In this document: positions 25,506 through 35,474 of the stretch, piece after piece
Position numbering within the stretch: the stretch's first letter is position 1
How the letters are laid out: each line of letters starts with the position of its first letter
Source: Pseudomonadota bacterium
Lineage (GTDB): Bacteria > Pseudomonadota > Alphaproteobacteria > Acetobacterales > Acetobacteraceae
Direction of reading: 5' to 3'
Length of the DNA: 64,000 bases
Assembly: GCA_021798915.1 (NCBI GenBank)
Contig: JAJZBM010000002.1
Coordinates: 124,001-188,000 of the forward strand
Made by a program: the position numbers and the translations under genes
The notes under the pieces: generated by a model
The model's database searches: none
What the model was told of the DNA's origin: nothing
What the model saw: only the letters and a program-made list of their open reading frames with translations

Positions 25506-28304
25506 ATGCCCGAACACGACAGGCTGGACAAAAGTTTTTCGCCCAACGCGGTGGAAGCGCGGTTTTACGAACTCTGGGAAAATTCCGGCGCCTTCGCCGC
25601 CGATCCCGCCAGCGGGAAGCCTCCCTTCACCATCATGATCCCGCCGCCCAATGTCACGGGCAGCCTGCATATGGGCCATGCGCTTACCTTCACCCTGCAG
25701 GATGTCCTCATCCGCTGGAAGCGGATGGCGGGGTTCGACGCGCTCTGGCAGCCGGGCACCGATCACGCCGGGATCGCGACGCAAATGGTGGTCGAACGCC
25801 TGCTCGCGGCCGAGGGGACGAGCCGCAAGGCGCTGGGGCGGGAGAAATTTCTGGAGCGCGTCTGGCAATGGAAAGCGGAATCGGGTGGCCAGATCACGCA
25901 GCAGCTACGCCGCCTCGGCGCCTCGCTCGATTGGCGGCGCGAGCGTTTCACGCTGGACGAGGGGCTGTCGGCGGCGGTGCGAAAGGTGTTTGTCACGCTT
26001 TTCAATACTTTTTATGACGTAACGCCCGAAGGACATTTATTTTTTTCTGAAACAGAACGGATGCCCACCTCGCAACCACCCGGGTTCATAACGCGGCCGA
26101 GGCTGATCTACCGCGATCTTCGCCTGGTGAACTGGGATCCGAAACTGCAAACCGCGATTTCCGATCTCGAAGTGGAGAATCGCGAGGTCAAAGGCCATCT
26201 CTGGTATATTCGTTATCCGATCGTCGGGGAGGAGGACCGCTTTCTCACCGTCGCGACGACGCGGCCGGAGACCATGCTCGGCGATGTCGCAGTCGCCGTC
26301 CATCCCGAGCATCCGGTTTATCGCGATCTGATCGGTCGGAACGTGGAATTGCCGCTGGTCGGGGGACAAATCCCGATCATCGCCGACGAATATGCGGACC
26401 CCGAGAAGGGAACCGGCGCCGTCAAGATCACCCCGGCGCATGATTTCAACGATTTCAAGGTGGCTGAGCGGCACGGCCGTCTACAGAAGAATCGGGTCGT
26501 GATCGACCACCAAGGGCAAATCAGATTCGGTTATGAAAGCAACGCGCCGGTCGGCAATACCGACGCCCCGACACAATGGGCATTTCTCCGTGCCTTGCAA
26601 GGGAAAGATCGTTTCGAGGCGCGCAAGCTCATCGTCGAGCGGTTGGAAAAGATCGGCCTTCTCGAAAAAATCGAGCCGCACACCCATCAGGTGCCGCATG
26701 GCGACCGTTCCGGCGTGGTGATCGAGCCGCTTTTGACCTGGCAATGGTTCGCGGACGCCAAGGTTCTCGCGCAAGCCGCGATTCATGCCGTGGAATCCGG
26801 CAAAACCCGCTTCGTGCCTGAACAATGGCAAAATACGTTTTTCGCCTGGATGCGCGAGATCGAGCCCTGGTGCATTTCGCGCCAGCTCTGGTGGGGACAC
26901 CGGATTCCGGCCTGGTATGGGCCGGATGGCGAGGTGTTCGTTGCCGAAAGCGAGGAAGAGGCGCAGCGTCTCGCGCGGGAGGAACTCGGACGTGACGTCG
27001 AACTGCGCCAGGACGAGGACGTGCTCGATACCTGGTTCAGCTCGGCCCTCTGGCCATTCTCCACCCTCGGCTGGCCGGAGGAAACCACGGAACTGCAACG
27101 CTATTACCCGACCGATGTGCTGGTGACCGGCTTTGACATCATCTTTTTCTGGGTCGCGCGGATGATGATGATGGGAAGCCATTTCATGGGCGATGTGCCG
27201 TTCCGCGACGTCTATATCCACGGCCTCGTGCGCGATGAGCGCGGCCAGAAAATGTCCAAATCGAAGGGCAATGTCATTGACCCGCTGGCGCTGATCGACG
27301 AATTCGGCGCTGATGCCTTGCGCTTCACCATCTGCGCCGCCGCGGGGCCGGGGCGCGATATCAAGCTCGGGCGCCAGCGCATCGAGCAGCAGCGGAGTTT
27401 TGTGACGAAACTCTGGAACGCGGCGCGGTTTTGCGAAATGAACGGCATCGCGCCGGTTGCGGATTTCGATCCGTTACAGGCGAAGCACATGCTTTCGCGC
27501 TGGATCCTTTCTGCCGCCGACAGCGCGATCGCGGAAGCGACGAAGGCGCTGGACGCCTATCGCTTCGACGAATACGCGCAAACGTGCTATCGCTTTCTCT
27601 GGAATATCTATTGCGATTGGTATCTGGAATTCATCAAGCCGGCGCTTTTGGAAGACAGCGCGGATACGGCGGAATTCCGCGCCGTTGCCGCGTATGTCCT
27701 CGGCATCATCCTGCGGCTTTTGCACCCGGTGATGCCGTTCGTCACCGAAACCCTCTGGCACCATTTCGGCTTTGGCGACGAAGGCAGCCTGATCCGTGCG
27801 CCATGGCCCACCATCTCCGGGCGCGAGCGTTTGGAAAGCCATCCCGATGTCGAACGTGTCATCGCCCTGATCTCGGAAATCCGCGCGACCCGCGCCGTGC
27901 TCAACGTCCCGCCCTCGCGCCCGATTCCGCTGCTTTATCAGACTGGCCCGTCGCTTTTTGAAATGTGGAAAAGCGAAATATGCCGGCTCGCGCGGATTTC
28001 GGATATCGAGATGATCGAGGGGGCCCCGCCCGCCGGCTGCGCGCAGATCGCGATCGACAATGGCGAGATCAAAGCCTTCCTTCCCCTCGCCGGCGTGATC
28101 GATCTCGACGCCGAACGCGCTCGCCTGCGCAAAAAACGCGACGAGGCGAGGGCTGAATGCGAACGCCATGCCCGCAAATTGTCGAGCCCCGATTTCACCA
28201 AGCGCGCGCCGCCCGAAATCGTCGAGGAGGTCAGGGAAAAAATGTCAGCCGCTAGCCGGGAAGAAAAGGCCATCGAGGACGCGCTGGGACGCCTCGGCGG
28301 TTAG
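25506..28304 (+). CDS. valS: Valyl-tRNA synthetase with an unusual in-frame insertion
   Basis: The 932-residue class I synthetase has the HIGH-type motif PPNVTGSLHMGHAL, the catalytic KMSKSKGNVIDPL, the CP1 editing domain (VATTRPETMLGD), an anticodon-binding domain and the C-terminal coiled-coil arm (ARLRKKRDEARAECE). The ATG at 25506 precedes the normal PEHDRLDKSFSPNAVE. Between VFVTL and LIYRDLRLVNWDP, where ValRS normally has about four residues (YEEG-like), there are 34 (residues 166-199; 26001-26102). These are encoded by visibly AT-rich codons with PTSQPPGFITRP in the middle. The frame is intact, so a working enzyme is likely. Confidence 0.96.
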   Translation: MPEHDRLDKSFSPNAVEARFYELWENSGAFAADPASGKPPFTIMIPPPNVTGSLHMGHALTFTLQDVLIRWKRMAGFDALWQPGTDHAGIATQMVVERLLAAEGTSRKALGREKFLERVWQWKAESGGQITQQLRRLGASLDWRRERFTLDEGLSAAVRKVFVTLFNTFYDVTPEGHLFFSETERMPTSQPPGFITRPRLIYRDLRLVNWDPKLQTAISDLEVENREVKGHLWYIRYPIVGEEDRFLTVATTRPETMLGDVAVAVHPEHPVYRDLIGRNVELPLVGGQIPIIADEYADPEKGTGAVKITPAHDFNDFKVAERHGRLQKNRVVIDHQGQIRFGYESNAPVGNTDAPTQWAFLRALQGKDRFEARKLIVERLEKIGLLEKIEPHTHQVPHGDRSGVVIEPLLTWQWFADAKVLAQAAIHAVESGKTRFVPEQWQNTFFAWMREIEPWCISRQLWWGHRIPAWYGPDGEVFVAESEEEAQRLAREELGRDVELRQDEDVLDTWFSSALWPFSTLGWPEETTELQRYYPTDVLVTGFDIIFFWVARMMMMGSHFMGDVPFRDVYIHGLVRDERGQKMSKSKGNVIDPLALIDEFGADALRFTICAAAGPGRDIKLGRQRIEQQRSFVTKLWNAARFCEMNGIAPVADFDPLQAKHMLSRWILSAADSAIAEATKALDAYRFDEYAQTCYRFLWNIYCDWYLEFIKPALLEDSADTAEFRAVAAYVLGIILRLLHPVMPFVTETLWHHFGFGDEGSLIRAPWPTISGRERLESHPDVERVIALISEIRATRAVLNVPPSRPIPLLYQTGPSLFEMWKSEICRLARISDIEMIEGAPPAGCAQIAIDNGEIKAFLPLAGVIDLDAERARLRKKRDEARAECERHARKLSSPDFTKRAPPEIVEEVREKMSAASREEKAIEDALGRLGG

Positions 28305-28325
28305 GCCGGCCGCGGCCATCGCGCT

Positions 28326-29180
28326 TCACGGCACCGGCGCGATGCCGCGGATGGTGAAGCGCTGGCTGAGTTCGCTCGGCACGCAGAGAAAATTCATCTG
28401 CACCGGATAAAGCGTGTAGCCGAGGCCCTGGAGCCGGGTTTTGAGCGCGGCCTGGTCGGATTTCGTGAATTCGACATAGACCACCGGCCGGCAGCGCTTC
28501 AGCGTTTCGGTGGCGCCTTCGAGCACCTCGGCCTCCATCCCTTCGGCGTCGATTTTCACGAGGTCGAGCCGGCTGAAGCCGAAACGGTCGAGCGTGGTGA
28601 CGGGGACGAATTCGCGGCGTGCCGGGTCGTGGCCGCGCGGCTGGTCGAGCGGTTCGCGCTGCTCGGGGCCGAATTCGACACTGCCGAAATTGAGCGGCCG
28701 ATGATAGTCGAATTGCGGCACTTCCAGCGCCCCCTCGCGCGCGCCGACCGCCATGGTATGGCAGATCACGTTGGTGAGCCCGTTGAGCACGGTGCTGCCG
28801 GCGATCATGTTGCAGAGGATGCGTTGCGGCTCGAAGCAATGCACCCGCCCGCGCGGCCCGGCGGCGGCGGCGAGACGGAGCGTGTAGGTGCCGATATTGG
28901 CGCCGATATCGACGACGATCGGGTCCGGCGGCGCGAAGCTGAGAATGGTGGCGAGCAGCTCGATCTCGGAATGGTCGATCGCCTGGCCGGTTTTGAACAG
29001 GGCGTTGGTCTGGTTGATGTCGTTGCGGTTGACCAGCATCTGGCCATAGACCGTCGATAGGACCAACGTGAAGGAGAGCGGCCGTGCCGGCGCGAACCAG
29101 GGCGCGGGGGGTGGCCCGGCGGGGGACTGCGAGCCCGGGGGCGCGGGGGGAGGGATGGTCTCCGTTGGGTTTTCCGACAT
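28326..29180 (-). CDS. FkbM family methyltransferase
   Basis: The 284-residue protein has a proline-rich N-terminus, then the SAM-binding motif PIVVDIGANIGTYTLRLA, HCFEPQ and the FkbM signature LDLVKIDAEGMEAEVLEG followed by VVYVEF. Such enzymes O-methylate sugars, glycans or natural products. It lies tail to tail with valS (21 nt apart) and is divergent from trpB. No sugar or natural product genes surround it, so the substrate is unknown. It is an isolated accessory gene between two housekeeping clusters. Confidence 0.9.
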   Translation of the reverse strand: MSENPTETIPPPAPPGSQSPAGPPPAPWFAPARPLSFTLVLSTVYGQMLVNRNDINQTNALFKTGQAIDHSEIELLATILSFAPPDPIVVDIGANIGTYTLRLAAAAGPRGRVHCFEPQRILCNMIAGSTVLNGLTNVICHTMAVGAREGALEVPQFDYHRPLNFGSVEFGPEQREPLDQPRGHDPARREFVPVTTLDRFGFSRLDLVKIDAEGMEAEVLEGATETLKRCRPVVYVEFTKSDQAALKTRLQGLGYTLYPVQMNFLCVPSELSQRFTIRGIAPVP

Positions 29181-29336
29181 CCGATCTCCTGGGCCGCTTT
29201 CGGCCGGCGGCGCGCGTGCCGCGTTTTCGCGGCGCCGTCACCCTAGCCGCCAAATCCTAATCAATGCTTTCCGTAAGGGAAACAAAATCCTGCCCCGGCT
29301 CGCGTGTCGGGCGTGACGGGCTTTTCGGGCTGCGCT

Positions 29337-30617
29337 ATGAGCGGGGAAGAACCTGCACGGGAACGCCGGATCGTGACCCATTTCGCCAATTCGCTGCGCA
29401 CCGGCCCGGATGCGCGCGGCCGCTTCGGCGGCTTCGGCGGGCGCTTCGTCGCTGAGACGTTGATGCCCCTCATTCTCGAGGTCGAGGCCGCCTATCGCGC
29501 GGCGCGCGACGACCCCGGGTTTCAGGGCGAACTCGACCGCTATCTCCGCGATTATGTCGGCCGGCCGAGCCCGCTCTGGCTCGCCGAGCGCCTGTCGGCG
29601 GCGCTCGGGGGCGCGAAAATCTATCTCAAGCGCGAGGATCTGAACCATACCGGCGCGCATAAGATCAATTCCTGCATGGGCCAGATCCTGCTCGCCCGCC
29701 GCATGGGCAAGACCCGGATCATCGCCGAAACCGGCGCCGGCCAGCATGGCGTGGCGACGGCGACGGTCTGCGCCCTGTTTGGCCTCCCCTGCACCATCTA
29801 CATGGGCGCGGTCGATGTCGAGCGGCAGAAACCCAACGTGTTTCGCATGCAATTGCTCGGCGCCGAGGTGCGCCCCGTCACCTCGGGTGCGGCGACGCTC
29901 AAGGACGCGATGAACGAGGCGCTGCGGGACTGGGTCGCGCATGTCTCGGACACCTATTATCTGATCGGCACCGTCGCCGGCCCGCACCCCTATCCGATGA
30001 TGGTGCGCGATTTCCAGGCGGTGATCGGCACCGAAACCCGCGCCCAGATTCTCGCCGCCGAGGGCAGGCTGCCCGATGCCGCGATCGCCTGCGTCGGTGG
30101 CGGCTCCAATGCGATGGGCCTGTTTCACACCTTTCTCGACGACGAGGCGGTGCGCCTGATCGGCGTCGAGGCGGCCGGGCGTGGGCTCGATACCAGCGAA
30201 CACGCGGCGAGCCTGGAACGCGGCCGGCCCGGCGTCCTGCACGGCAACCGCACCTATCTCCTGCAAACCGCGGACGGCCAGATCGAGGAGGCGCACAGCA
30301 TCAGCGCCGGACTCGATTATCCTGGCATCGGCCCCGAGCACGCGTTTTTGTTCGAGGCCGGGCGCGTCCAGTATGTCGGCGTCACCGACGACGAGGCCCT
30401 GGCGGCGTTTCAGCTCTGCACCCGAACCGAGGGCATCATCCCGGCGCTGGAGACCGCGCACGCACTCGCTTATCTGACCACCCTCGCCCCGGAGATCGGG
30501 CCGGGCGGCGTCATCGTGGTCAACCTCTCCGGCCGTGGCGACAAGGATATTTTCACCGTCGCCCGGCATCTGAAATCCGGCTCCCCCGGCGGCGCCGACC
30601 TCGGAGACATCCTGTGA
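29337..30617 (+). CDS. trpB: Tryptophan synthase beta subunit
   Basis: The 426-residue PLP enzyme (TrpB1 type) has [17 protein letters not shown] at the N-terminus, the PLP lysine in [11 protein letters not shown] (Lys109), [12 protein letters not shown] and the phosphate-binding [10 protein letters not shown]. It condenses serine with indole. The ATG at 29337 is preferred; GTG 29373 is an alternative. trpF, often just upstream, is not present; the preceding 156 nt hold only the divergent start region with fkbM. It overlaps trpA by GTGA. Confidence 0.97.
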   Translation: MSGEEPARERRIVTHFANSLRTGPDARGRFGGFGGRFVAETLMPLILEVEAAYRAARDDPGFQGELDRYLRDYVGRPSPLWLAERLSAALGGAKIYLKREDLNHTGAHKINSCMGQILLARRMGKTRIIAETGAGQHGVATATVCALFGLPCTIYMGAVDVERQKPNVFRMQLLGAEVRPVTSGAATLKDAMNEALRDWVAHVSDTYYLIGTVAGPHPYPMMVRDFQAVIGTETRAQILAAEGRLPDAAIACVGGGSNAMGLFHTFLDDEAVRLIGVEAAGRGLDTSEHAASLERGRPGVLHGNRTYLLQTADGQIEEAHSISAGLDYPGIGPEHAFLFEAGRVQYVGVTDDEALAAFQLCTRTEGIIPALETAHALAYLTTLAPEIGPGGVIVVNLSGRGDKDIFTVARHLKSGSPGGADLGDIL

Positions 30618-31435
30618 GCCGTATCGCCGCGCGCTTCGCCGCCCTCCGTGCCGAGGGGCGCGGCGCCTTCATCCCCTTCCTCGAAGCTTTCGACCCCGAC
30701 CGCGCCACCAGCCAGGCCATCCTCGATGGCATGCCGGCGGCCGGCGCCGATCTGATCGAGATCGGCATGCCGTTCTCGGATCCGATGGCCGACGGCCCGA
30801 TCATCCAGGAAGCCGGCCAGCGTGCCCTCAAGGCCGGGGCGACGCTTGCCGGGACGCTGGCCATGGTGCGTGCTTTCCGCGCCCATGAGACGACGATTCC
30901 GGTGATTTTGATGGGCTATCTCAACCCCATCCTCGCCTATGGGGCGGCACGGTTCTGCACCGACGCCGCCGCGGCCGGCGTCGATGGGCTGATCATCGTC
31001 GATCTGCCGCCCGAGGAAGCCGATCTCCTCGCCGCCGACGCGGCGCGCGCCGGGCTCGCGATCATCCGTCTCGTCGCGCCGACCACGGATGCGACGCGTC
31101 TGCCGCATGTTCTCGATGGCGCCGGCGGCTTCGTCTATTACGTCAGCATCACCGGCGTCACCGGCACGCGCAGTGCCGCCATCGCCGACCTCGCCGCCGC
31201 CATGCCGCCGATCCGGCGCGCGACCGATCTGCCGATCGCGATCGGCTTTGGCGTCAAAACCCCGGCTCAGGCAGCGGAGGCGGTCGGCATCGCCGATGCC
31301 GCCGTGGTCGCCTCCGCCTTGATCGAGACCCTGGCGGCGAGCCTGGAGGACGGCCGCGCCGGGCCGGACACCGTCCCCCGCGTGCTCGACCAGGTGCGCG
31401 CGATCGCGCAGGCGATCCGGGCGGCGCGGCGATGA
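30614..31435 (+). CDS. trpA: Tryptophan synthase alpha subunit
   Basis: The 273-residue TIM-barrel enzyme starts with GTG overlapping the trpB stop. It has the TrpA motif [19 protein letters not shown], with the catalytic Glu and Asp of the family, plus the phosphate-binding [12 protein letters not shown] and [11 protein letters not shown]. It cleaves indole-3-glycerol phosphate and passes indole to TrpB. Its stop overlaps the ATG of accD, continuing a tightly coupled operon. Confidence 0.97.
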   Translation: MSRIAARFAALRAEGRGAFIPFLEAFDPDRATSQAILDGMPAAGADLIEIGMPFSDPMADGPIIQEAGQRALKAGATLAGTLAMVRAFRAHETTIPVILMGYLNPILAYGAARFCTDAAAAGVDGLIIVDLPPEEADLLAADAARAGLAIIRLVAPTTDATRLPHVLDGAGGFVYYVSITGVTGTRSAAIADLAAAMPPIRRATDLPIAIGFGVKTPAQAAEAVGIADAAVVASALIETLAASLEDGRAGPDTVPRVLDQVRAIAQAIRAARR

Positions 31436-32286
31436 ACTGGATCACCGAATTCGTCCGCCCGAAAATCCGCACCCTGCTCGGGCGGCGGGAGATCCCGGAT
31501 AATCTCTGGCATCAATGCCCGGCCTGCGAGCAGATGGTGTTTCGCCGCGATCTCGAACGCAATCTCAAAGTTTGTCCGCATTGCGGCCACCACATGCGGG
31601 TGAGCGCCACCGAGCGTCTTGCCTGGACCCTCGATGACGGCGGCACCCGCATCGAATTGCCCAAAGTACCCGCCGATCCGCTGCGCTTTCGCGACAGCAA
31701 GCGTTATACCGATCGCCTCAAGGAGGCGCGTGATAAAACCCATCTGCCGGATGCCATTCTCGTCGCCCATGGCACCATCGCCGGGCACAAGGCGGTGGTC
31801 GCGGCGATGGCGTTCGAGTTCATGGGTGGCTCGATGGGCGCCGCCGTTGGCGAGGGCATCGTCGCCGCGGCGCGTCTTGCGGTGCTGCAGGGCGCGCCCT
31901 TGGTCATTTACACCGCCTCGGGCGGGGCGCGGATGCAGGAGGGCGCGATCAGCCTGATGCAACTGCCGCGCACCGTGATCGCGGCGCGCCAGCTCAAGGA
32001 AGCGGGGCTGCCCTTCATCACCGTGCTCACCGATCCCACGACAGGCGGCGTCACCGCGAGCTTCGCGATGCTCGGCGATGTCCAGATCGCCGAGCCCGGC
32101 GCCCTGATCGGCTTCGCCGGCGCCCGGGTGATCGAGCAGACGGTGCGCGAAAAACTTCCCGAGGGGTTTCAACGCGCCGAATATCTGCTCGCCCATGGCA
32201 TCGTCGATGCCGTGGTGCCGCGCGCCGAGATGAAGCCGACACTGGCGCGGCTGATCGGGCTCCTGACCCGAAAGCAGGCGGCGTGA
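31432..32286 (+). CDS. accD: Acetyl-CoA carboxylase carboxyltransferase subunit beta
   Basis: The 284-residue protein has the N-terminal four-cysteine zinc finger (Cys29, Cys32, Cys48, Cys51) of AccD. A crotonase-like carboxyltransferase core follows, including YTASGGARMQEGAISLMQ and TDPTTGGVTASFAMLGD. With AccA it transfers the carboxyl group from biotin to acetyl-CoA, the first step of fatty acid synthesis. The order trpB-trpA-accD-folC is conserved in many proteobacteria. Overlaps at both ends show translational coupling. Confidence 0.97.
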   Translation: MNWITEFVRPKIRTLLGRREIPDNLWHQCPACEQMVFRRDLERNLKVCPHCGHHMRVSATERLAWTLDDGGTRIELPKVPADPLRFRDSKRYTDRLKEARDKTHLPDAILVAHGTIAGHKAVVAAMAFEFMGGSMGAAVGEGIVAAARLAVLQGAPLVIYTASGGARMQEGAISLMQLPRTVIAARQLKEAGLPFITVLTDPTTGGVTASFAMLGDVQIAEPGALIGFAGARVIEQTVREKLPEGFQRAEYLLAHGIVDAVVPRAEMKPTLARLIGLLTRKQAA

Positions 32287-33611
32287 AGGGCTTTCCCCCG
32301 CCCGAGCCCGGCTACGGCCCGGCCCTCTCGCCGATCGTCGCGCGGCTGCACGCGCTGCATCCGACGCTGATCGATCTCAGTCTCGGCCGGCTCGAGCGGC
32401 TGCTCGCCGGCCTCGGCCATCCCGAGCGCCGCCTGCCGCCGGTGATCCATATCGCCGGCACCAACGGCAAGGGCAGCACGAGCGCTTTCACCCGCGCCAT
32501 CGCCGAGGCCGCCGGGCTTGCCGTTCATGTCTATACCTCGCCGCATCTGGTGCGTTTCAACGAGCGGGTGCGGCTGGCCGGGCGGCTGGCGAGCGATGCC
32601 GAGCTGTTCGCCGCGCTCGAAGAGGTGGAGCGGGTGAACGCCGGCGCGCCGATCACCGTGTTCGAGGTGATCACCGCCGCGTCGTTCCTGTTGTTCGCTG
32701 CAATCCCGGCCGATCTCGCGGTGATCGAGGTCGGGCTCGGCGGCCGGGCGGACGCGACCAATGTCATTCCCGCCCCGGCCGCCTGCGCCATCACTTCGAT
32801 CTCGCTCGACCATCGCGAGTTTCTCGGCGACACCCTCGCCGCCATCGCTGGCGAGAAAGCCGGGATCATCAAGCCGGGTGTCCCAGTGGTCACCGGTGCG
32901 CAAGAGGCCGAAGTTCTCACGGTTCTCGATGCCGCGGCCGGGCGCGCCGGCACCGCGCTCGCCGCGCGCGGGCGCGACTGGACGGTGGAGATCGGCCGCG
33001 AGCGTTGGCGTTTCGCCGATCGTGATGGCGGTTTCATCCTCCCTTGGCCGGCCCGGCTTCCCGGCCTGTTTCAGATCGACAATGCCGGCATCGCCATCGC
33101 CGCCTTGCGCGCCGCCGGGTTCCGCTGGCCGGAGGCGACCGTCACCGCCGGGCTTGCTGGCGCCGAATGGCCGGCGCGGCTGCAGCGCCTGAGCGGCGGG
33201 CTCGCCGCGCTTCTGCCGGGCAACTGGGAGCTATGGCTCGATGGCGGGCATAATCCTGGCGCCGGCATGGCGCTTGCCGAGCATCTGGCGCGCGCCTGGG
33301 CGGATCGGCCGGTGCATCTGATCGTCGGCATGAAGCAGACCAAGGACGCCGCCGAGTTTCTGCGCCCGCTGCTCGCCCATGCGGCCTCGGTTCTCGCCGT
33401 GGCCGAGCCGGGGCAGCATCTCGCGATGCCGATCCCGGCGATCATCGCCGCTTCCGGTGGCCGCGCCCGGCCCGGCGGCAGTGTCGCCGAGGCGCTGCAT
33501 CGGCTTCCCAAGGATGGCCCGCCGGCGCGCGTCTTGATCTGTGGCAGTCTCTATCTCGCCGGCGAAGTGTTGCGGCAAGCGAGCGCGCCGGAGGGCCTGT
33601 CGCCGGTGTGA
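32283..33611 (+). CDS. folC: Bifunctional folylpolyglutamate / dihydrofolate synthase
   Basis: The 442-residue Mur-ligase-like protein starts with GTG overlapping the accD stop. It has the ATP-binding HIAGTNGKGSTSAF, YTSPHLVRFNERVRL, EVGLGGRADATNV, TSISLDHREFLGDT with AGEKAGIIKPG, and WLDGGHNPGA in the C-terminal domain. It adds glutamate to dihydropteroate and to folates. It is the last gene of the trpBA-accD-folC operon. Confidence 0.95.
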   Translation: MKGFPPPEPGYGPALSPIVARLHALHPTLIDLSLGRLERLLAGLGHPERRLPPVIHIAGTNGKGSTSAFTRAIAEAAGLAVHVYTSPHLVRFNERVRLAGRLASDAELFAALEEVERVNAGAPITVFEVITAASFLLFAAIPADLAVIEVGLGGRADATNVIPAPAACAITSISLDHREFLGDTLAAIAGEKAGIIKPGVPVVTGAQEAEVLTVLDAAAGRAGTALAARGRDWTVEIGRERWRFADRDGGFILPWPARLPGLFQIDNAGIAIAALRAAGFRWPEATVTAGLAGAEWPARLQRLSGGLAALLPGNWELWLDGGHNPGAGMALAEHLARAWADRPVHLIVGMKQTKDAAEFLRPLLAHAASVLAVAEPGQHLAMPIPAIIAASGGRARPGGSVAEALHRLPKDGPPARVLICGSLYLAGEVLRQASAPEGLSPV

Positions 33612-33662
33612 GACCGGCCGCCGCGCAGTTCCTGGCTTTTCGACGGTGAGGGAGAAACGACA

Positions 33663-34694
33663 ATGAACACCCAAGCTCCAGGCGGCCCGCCGATGACCCC
33701 GCAAGGGTTGATGCAGATGCACATGGCGATGGGCGCCTCGCGGGTGCTGAGCGCTGCGGTGCAGCACGCGCTGTTCAGCCATATCGCGTCCGGGCATGAG
33801 AGCGTCGCGGCGATTGCCGCGGCGGCCGGAACCGATCCGCGCGCGACACGGATGCTGCTCGATGCGCTGGTCGCGCTCGGCCTGCTCGGCAAGGAAGGCG
33901 GGCAATACCGCCTGACGCCCGAGTCGCGCATCTATCTCGTGCGCGAAAGCCCCGATTATGTCGGCGCGCTGATGGAGATCGACGATCTCTGGAACGCCTG
34001 GAGCCGCTTGCCGGAGGTGGTGCGGAGCGGCCGGCCGAGCGTCACCGTCGAGCGGCAGGCGGAGGCGGAGGCGTTCTTCCCGACCCTGATCCGGAGCCTC
34101 CACGTCCTCAACCGCCCGCCCGCCCGCCGCCTCGCCGCCGCCCTCGGCCTTGGCGCGCGCCATCGGGGCTTGCGGATTCTCGATGTCGGCGCCGGCTCGG
34201 CGGTGTGGAGTATCGCACTCGCCGAGGCGGATACGGACGCCCGTGTCACCGCCCAGGATTATCCCGGCGTGCTCGCGGAGACGGCGGGCTTCGTCGCCCG
34301 GCACGGGCTCGAGACCCGCTATGACTATCTCGCCGGCGATCTCAACGTGGTCGATTTCGGCGCCGGGCGCTTCGATCTCGCGGTGCTCGGCAATATCGTC
34401 CATTCCGAGGGCGAAGCGTCATCACGCCGCCTGTTCCGCCGGCTCCATGCCGCGCTGGCCTCTGGTGGGCGGCTCGCCATCCTTGATTTCTTCCCCGATG
34501 AGGATCGCACCGGGCCGATGCCCGCGGTGATGTTCGCCCTCAACATGTTGGTCAATACCGAGCACGGTGATACCTACACCCTCTCGGAATACCGGGCCTG
34601 GCTCGCCGAGGCGGGGTTTGCTTCGGTCGAGATGGTCGAGATCGGCGAGGAGGGCATGATGCCCGCCCCGGCGGTGGTCGCGACCAAAGCCTGA
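33663..34694 (+). CDS. SAM-dependent O-methyltransferase (plant-type dimerisation domain)
   Basis: The 343-residue protein has an N-terminal winged-helix dimerisation region (LSAAVQHALFSHIASG...AAAAGTDPRATRMLLDALVALGLL). A Rossmann domain follows with motif I LRILDVGAGSAVWSIALA, then DLAVLGNIVHSEG and GGRLAILDFFPDEDRTGPMPA. This is the architecture of acetylserotonin/hydroxyneurosporene/BchU-type O-methyltransferases. GGGAG precedes the ATG. No pigment or antibiotic genes are adjacent, so the acceptor is unknown. It is on the same strand as the dienelactone hydrolase 30 nt downstream. Confidence 0.85.
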   Translation: MNTQAPGGPPMTPQGLMQMHMAMGASRVLSAAVQHALFSHIASGHESVAAIAAAAGTDPRATRMLLDALVALGLLGKEGGQYRLTPESRIYLVRESPDYVGALMEIDDLWNAWSRLPEVVRSGRPSVTVERQAEAEAFFPTLIRSLHVLNRPPARRLAAALGLGARHRGLRILDVGAGSAVWSIALAEADTDARVTAQDYPGVLAETAGFVARHGLETRYDYLAGDLNVVDFGAGRFDLAVLGNIVHSEGEASSRRLFRRLHAALASGGRLAILDFFPDEDRTGPMPAVMFALNMLVNTEHGDTYTLSEYRAWLAEAGFASVEMVEIGEEGMMPAPAVVATKA

Positions 34695-34724
34695 CCGGGA
34701 TGCGATATGGATCGGAAGGAGACG

Positions 34725-35393
34725 ATGATGGGTGAGATGATCGAATTGACGGCGTCCTGTGGCCACCATTTCCAGGCCTATCTTAGCGGGGACGCCAAAG
34801 CGGCGCGCGGGCTCGTCGTCGTGCAGGAGATTTTCGGCGTGAACCGGCATATGCGGCGGGTGTGCGACGAACTCGCCGGCTATGGCTATCGGGTGATTTC
34901 GCCGGCCTTGTTCGATCGTGTCGAGCGTGGCGTCGAACTCGGCTATACCGATGCCGATATCCAGCGCGGCCTCAAGCTCCGTGCGCCGATCGAGGAAGCA
35001 GCGGTGCTGCGCGATATCGAGGCGGCGGCGGCCAGGCTGGCGCCGCGCCCGACCGGCATCATCGGCTATTGCTGGGGCGGGTCGGTCGCCTGGCTCGGCG
35101 CGACGCGGAGCAAGGTCTTCAAGGCGGCGATTGGCTGGTATGGCGGCGGCATCGCGGCGGCGCGGGAGGAGACGCCGCATTGTCCGGTGCAGCTTCATTT
35201 CGGTGCCGAGGACAAGGGCATTCCGCTCGCCGATGTCGAGGCGATCCGCAAGCGCCACCCGGAAATCCCGGTTTATGTCTATGACGGCGCCGGCCACGGC
35301 TTCGGCTGCGAGGAGCGGGCGAGCTTCAACCCGCGCGCCAACGAGATCGCGCTCCATCGCAGCCTCGCCTTCTTCGCGGAACATCTGATCTGA
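34725..35393 (+). CDS. Dienelactone hydrolase family protein
   Basis: The 222-residue alpha/beta hydrolase has the cysteine nucleophile elbow GYCWGG (Cys116), the upstream VVVQEIFGVN loop and the catalytic histidine in YDGAGHGFGCEE. These match carboxymethylenebutenolidase-type enzymes. Family members open dienelactones in aromatic breakdown, but many have other substrates, and no aromatic degradation genes are nearby. The ATG at 34725 is chosen for the AAGGA just upstream; an ATG at 34707 would place that ribosome site inside the gene. Confidence 0.9.
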   Translation: MMGEMIELTASCGHHFQAYLSGDAKAARGLVVVQEIFGVNRHMRRVCDELAGYGYRVISPALFDRVERGVELGYTDADIQRGLKLRAPIEEAAVLRDIEAAAARLAPRPTGIIGYCWGGSVAWLGATRSKVFKAAIGWYGGGIAAAREETPHCPVQLHFGAEDKGIPLADVEAIRKRHPEIPVYVYDGAGHGFGCEERASFNPRANEIALHRSLAFFAEHLI

Positions 35394-35397
35394 CCAG

Positions 35398-35437
35398 AGA
35401 AAATTTTTTTTGCTTCTTTTTTTATAAAAAAAGGAGC
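35398..35437 (+). repeat. Modular palindromic repeat, copy D (diverged type I-like hairpin)
   Basis: After an AAATTTTTTTT lead, a 12-bp hairpin (GCTTCTTTTTTT, loop AT, AAAAAAAGGAGC, one G-T pair) sits 4 nt after the dienelactone hydrolase stop. Layout and lead sequence follow type I, but the outer stem bases differ in both arms with pairing kept. It could act as a terminator for the upstream gene. Confidence 0.7.
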
Positions 35438-35474
35438 GCTTTCTTTCTGATGGCGATGTTGGAGCGCCCCGGCG

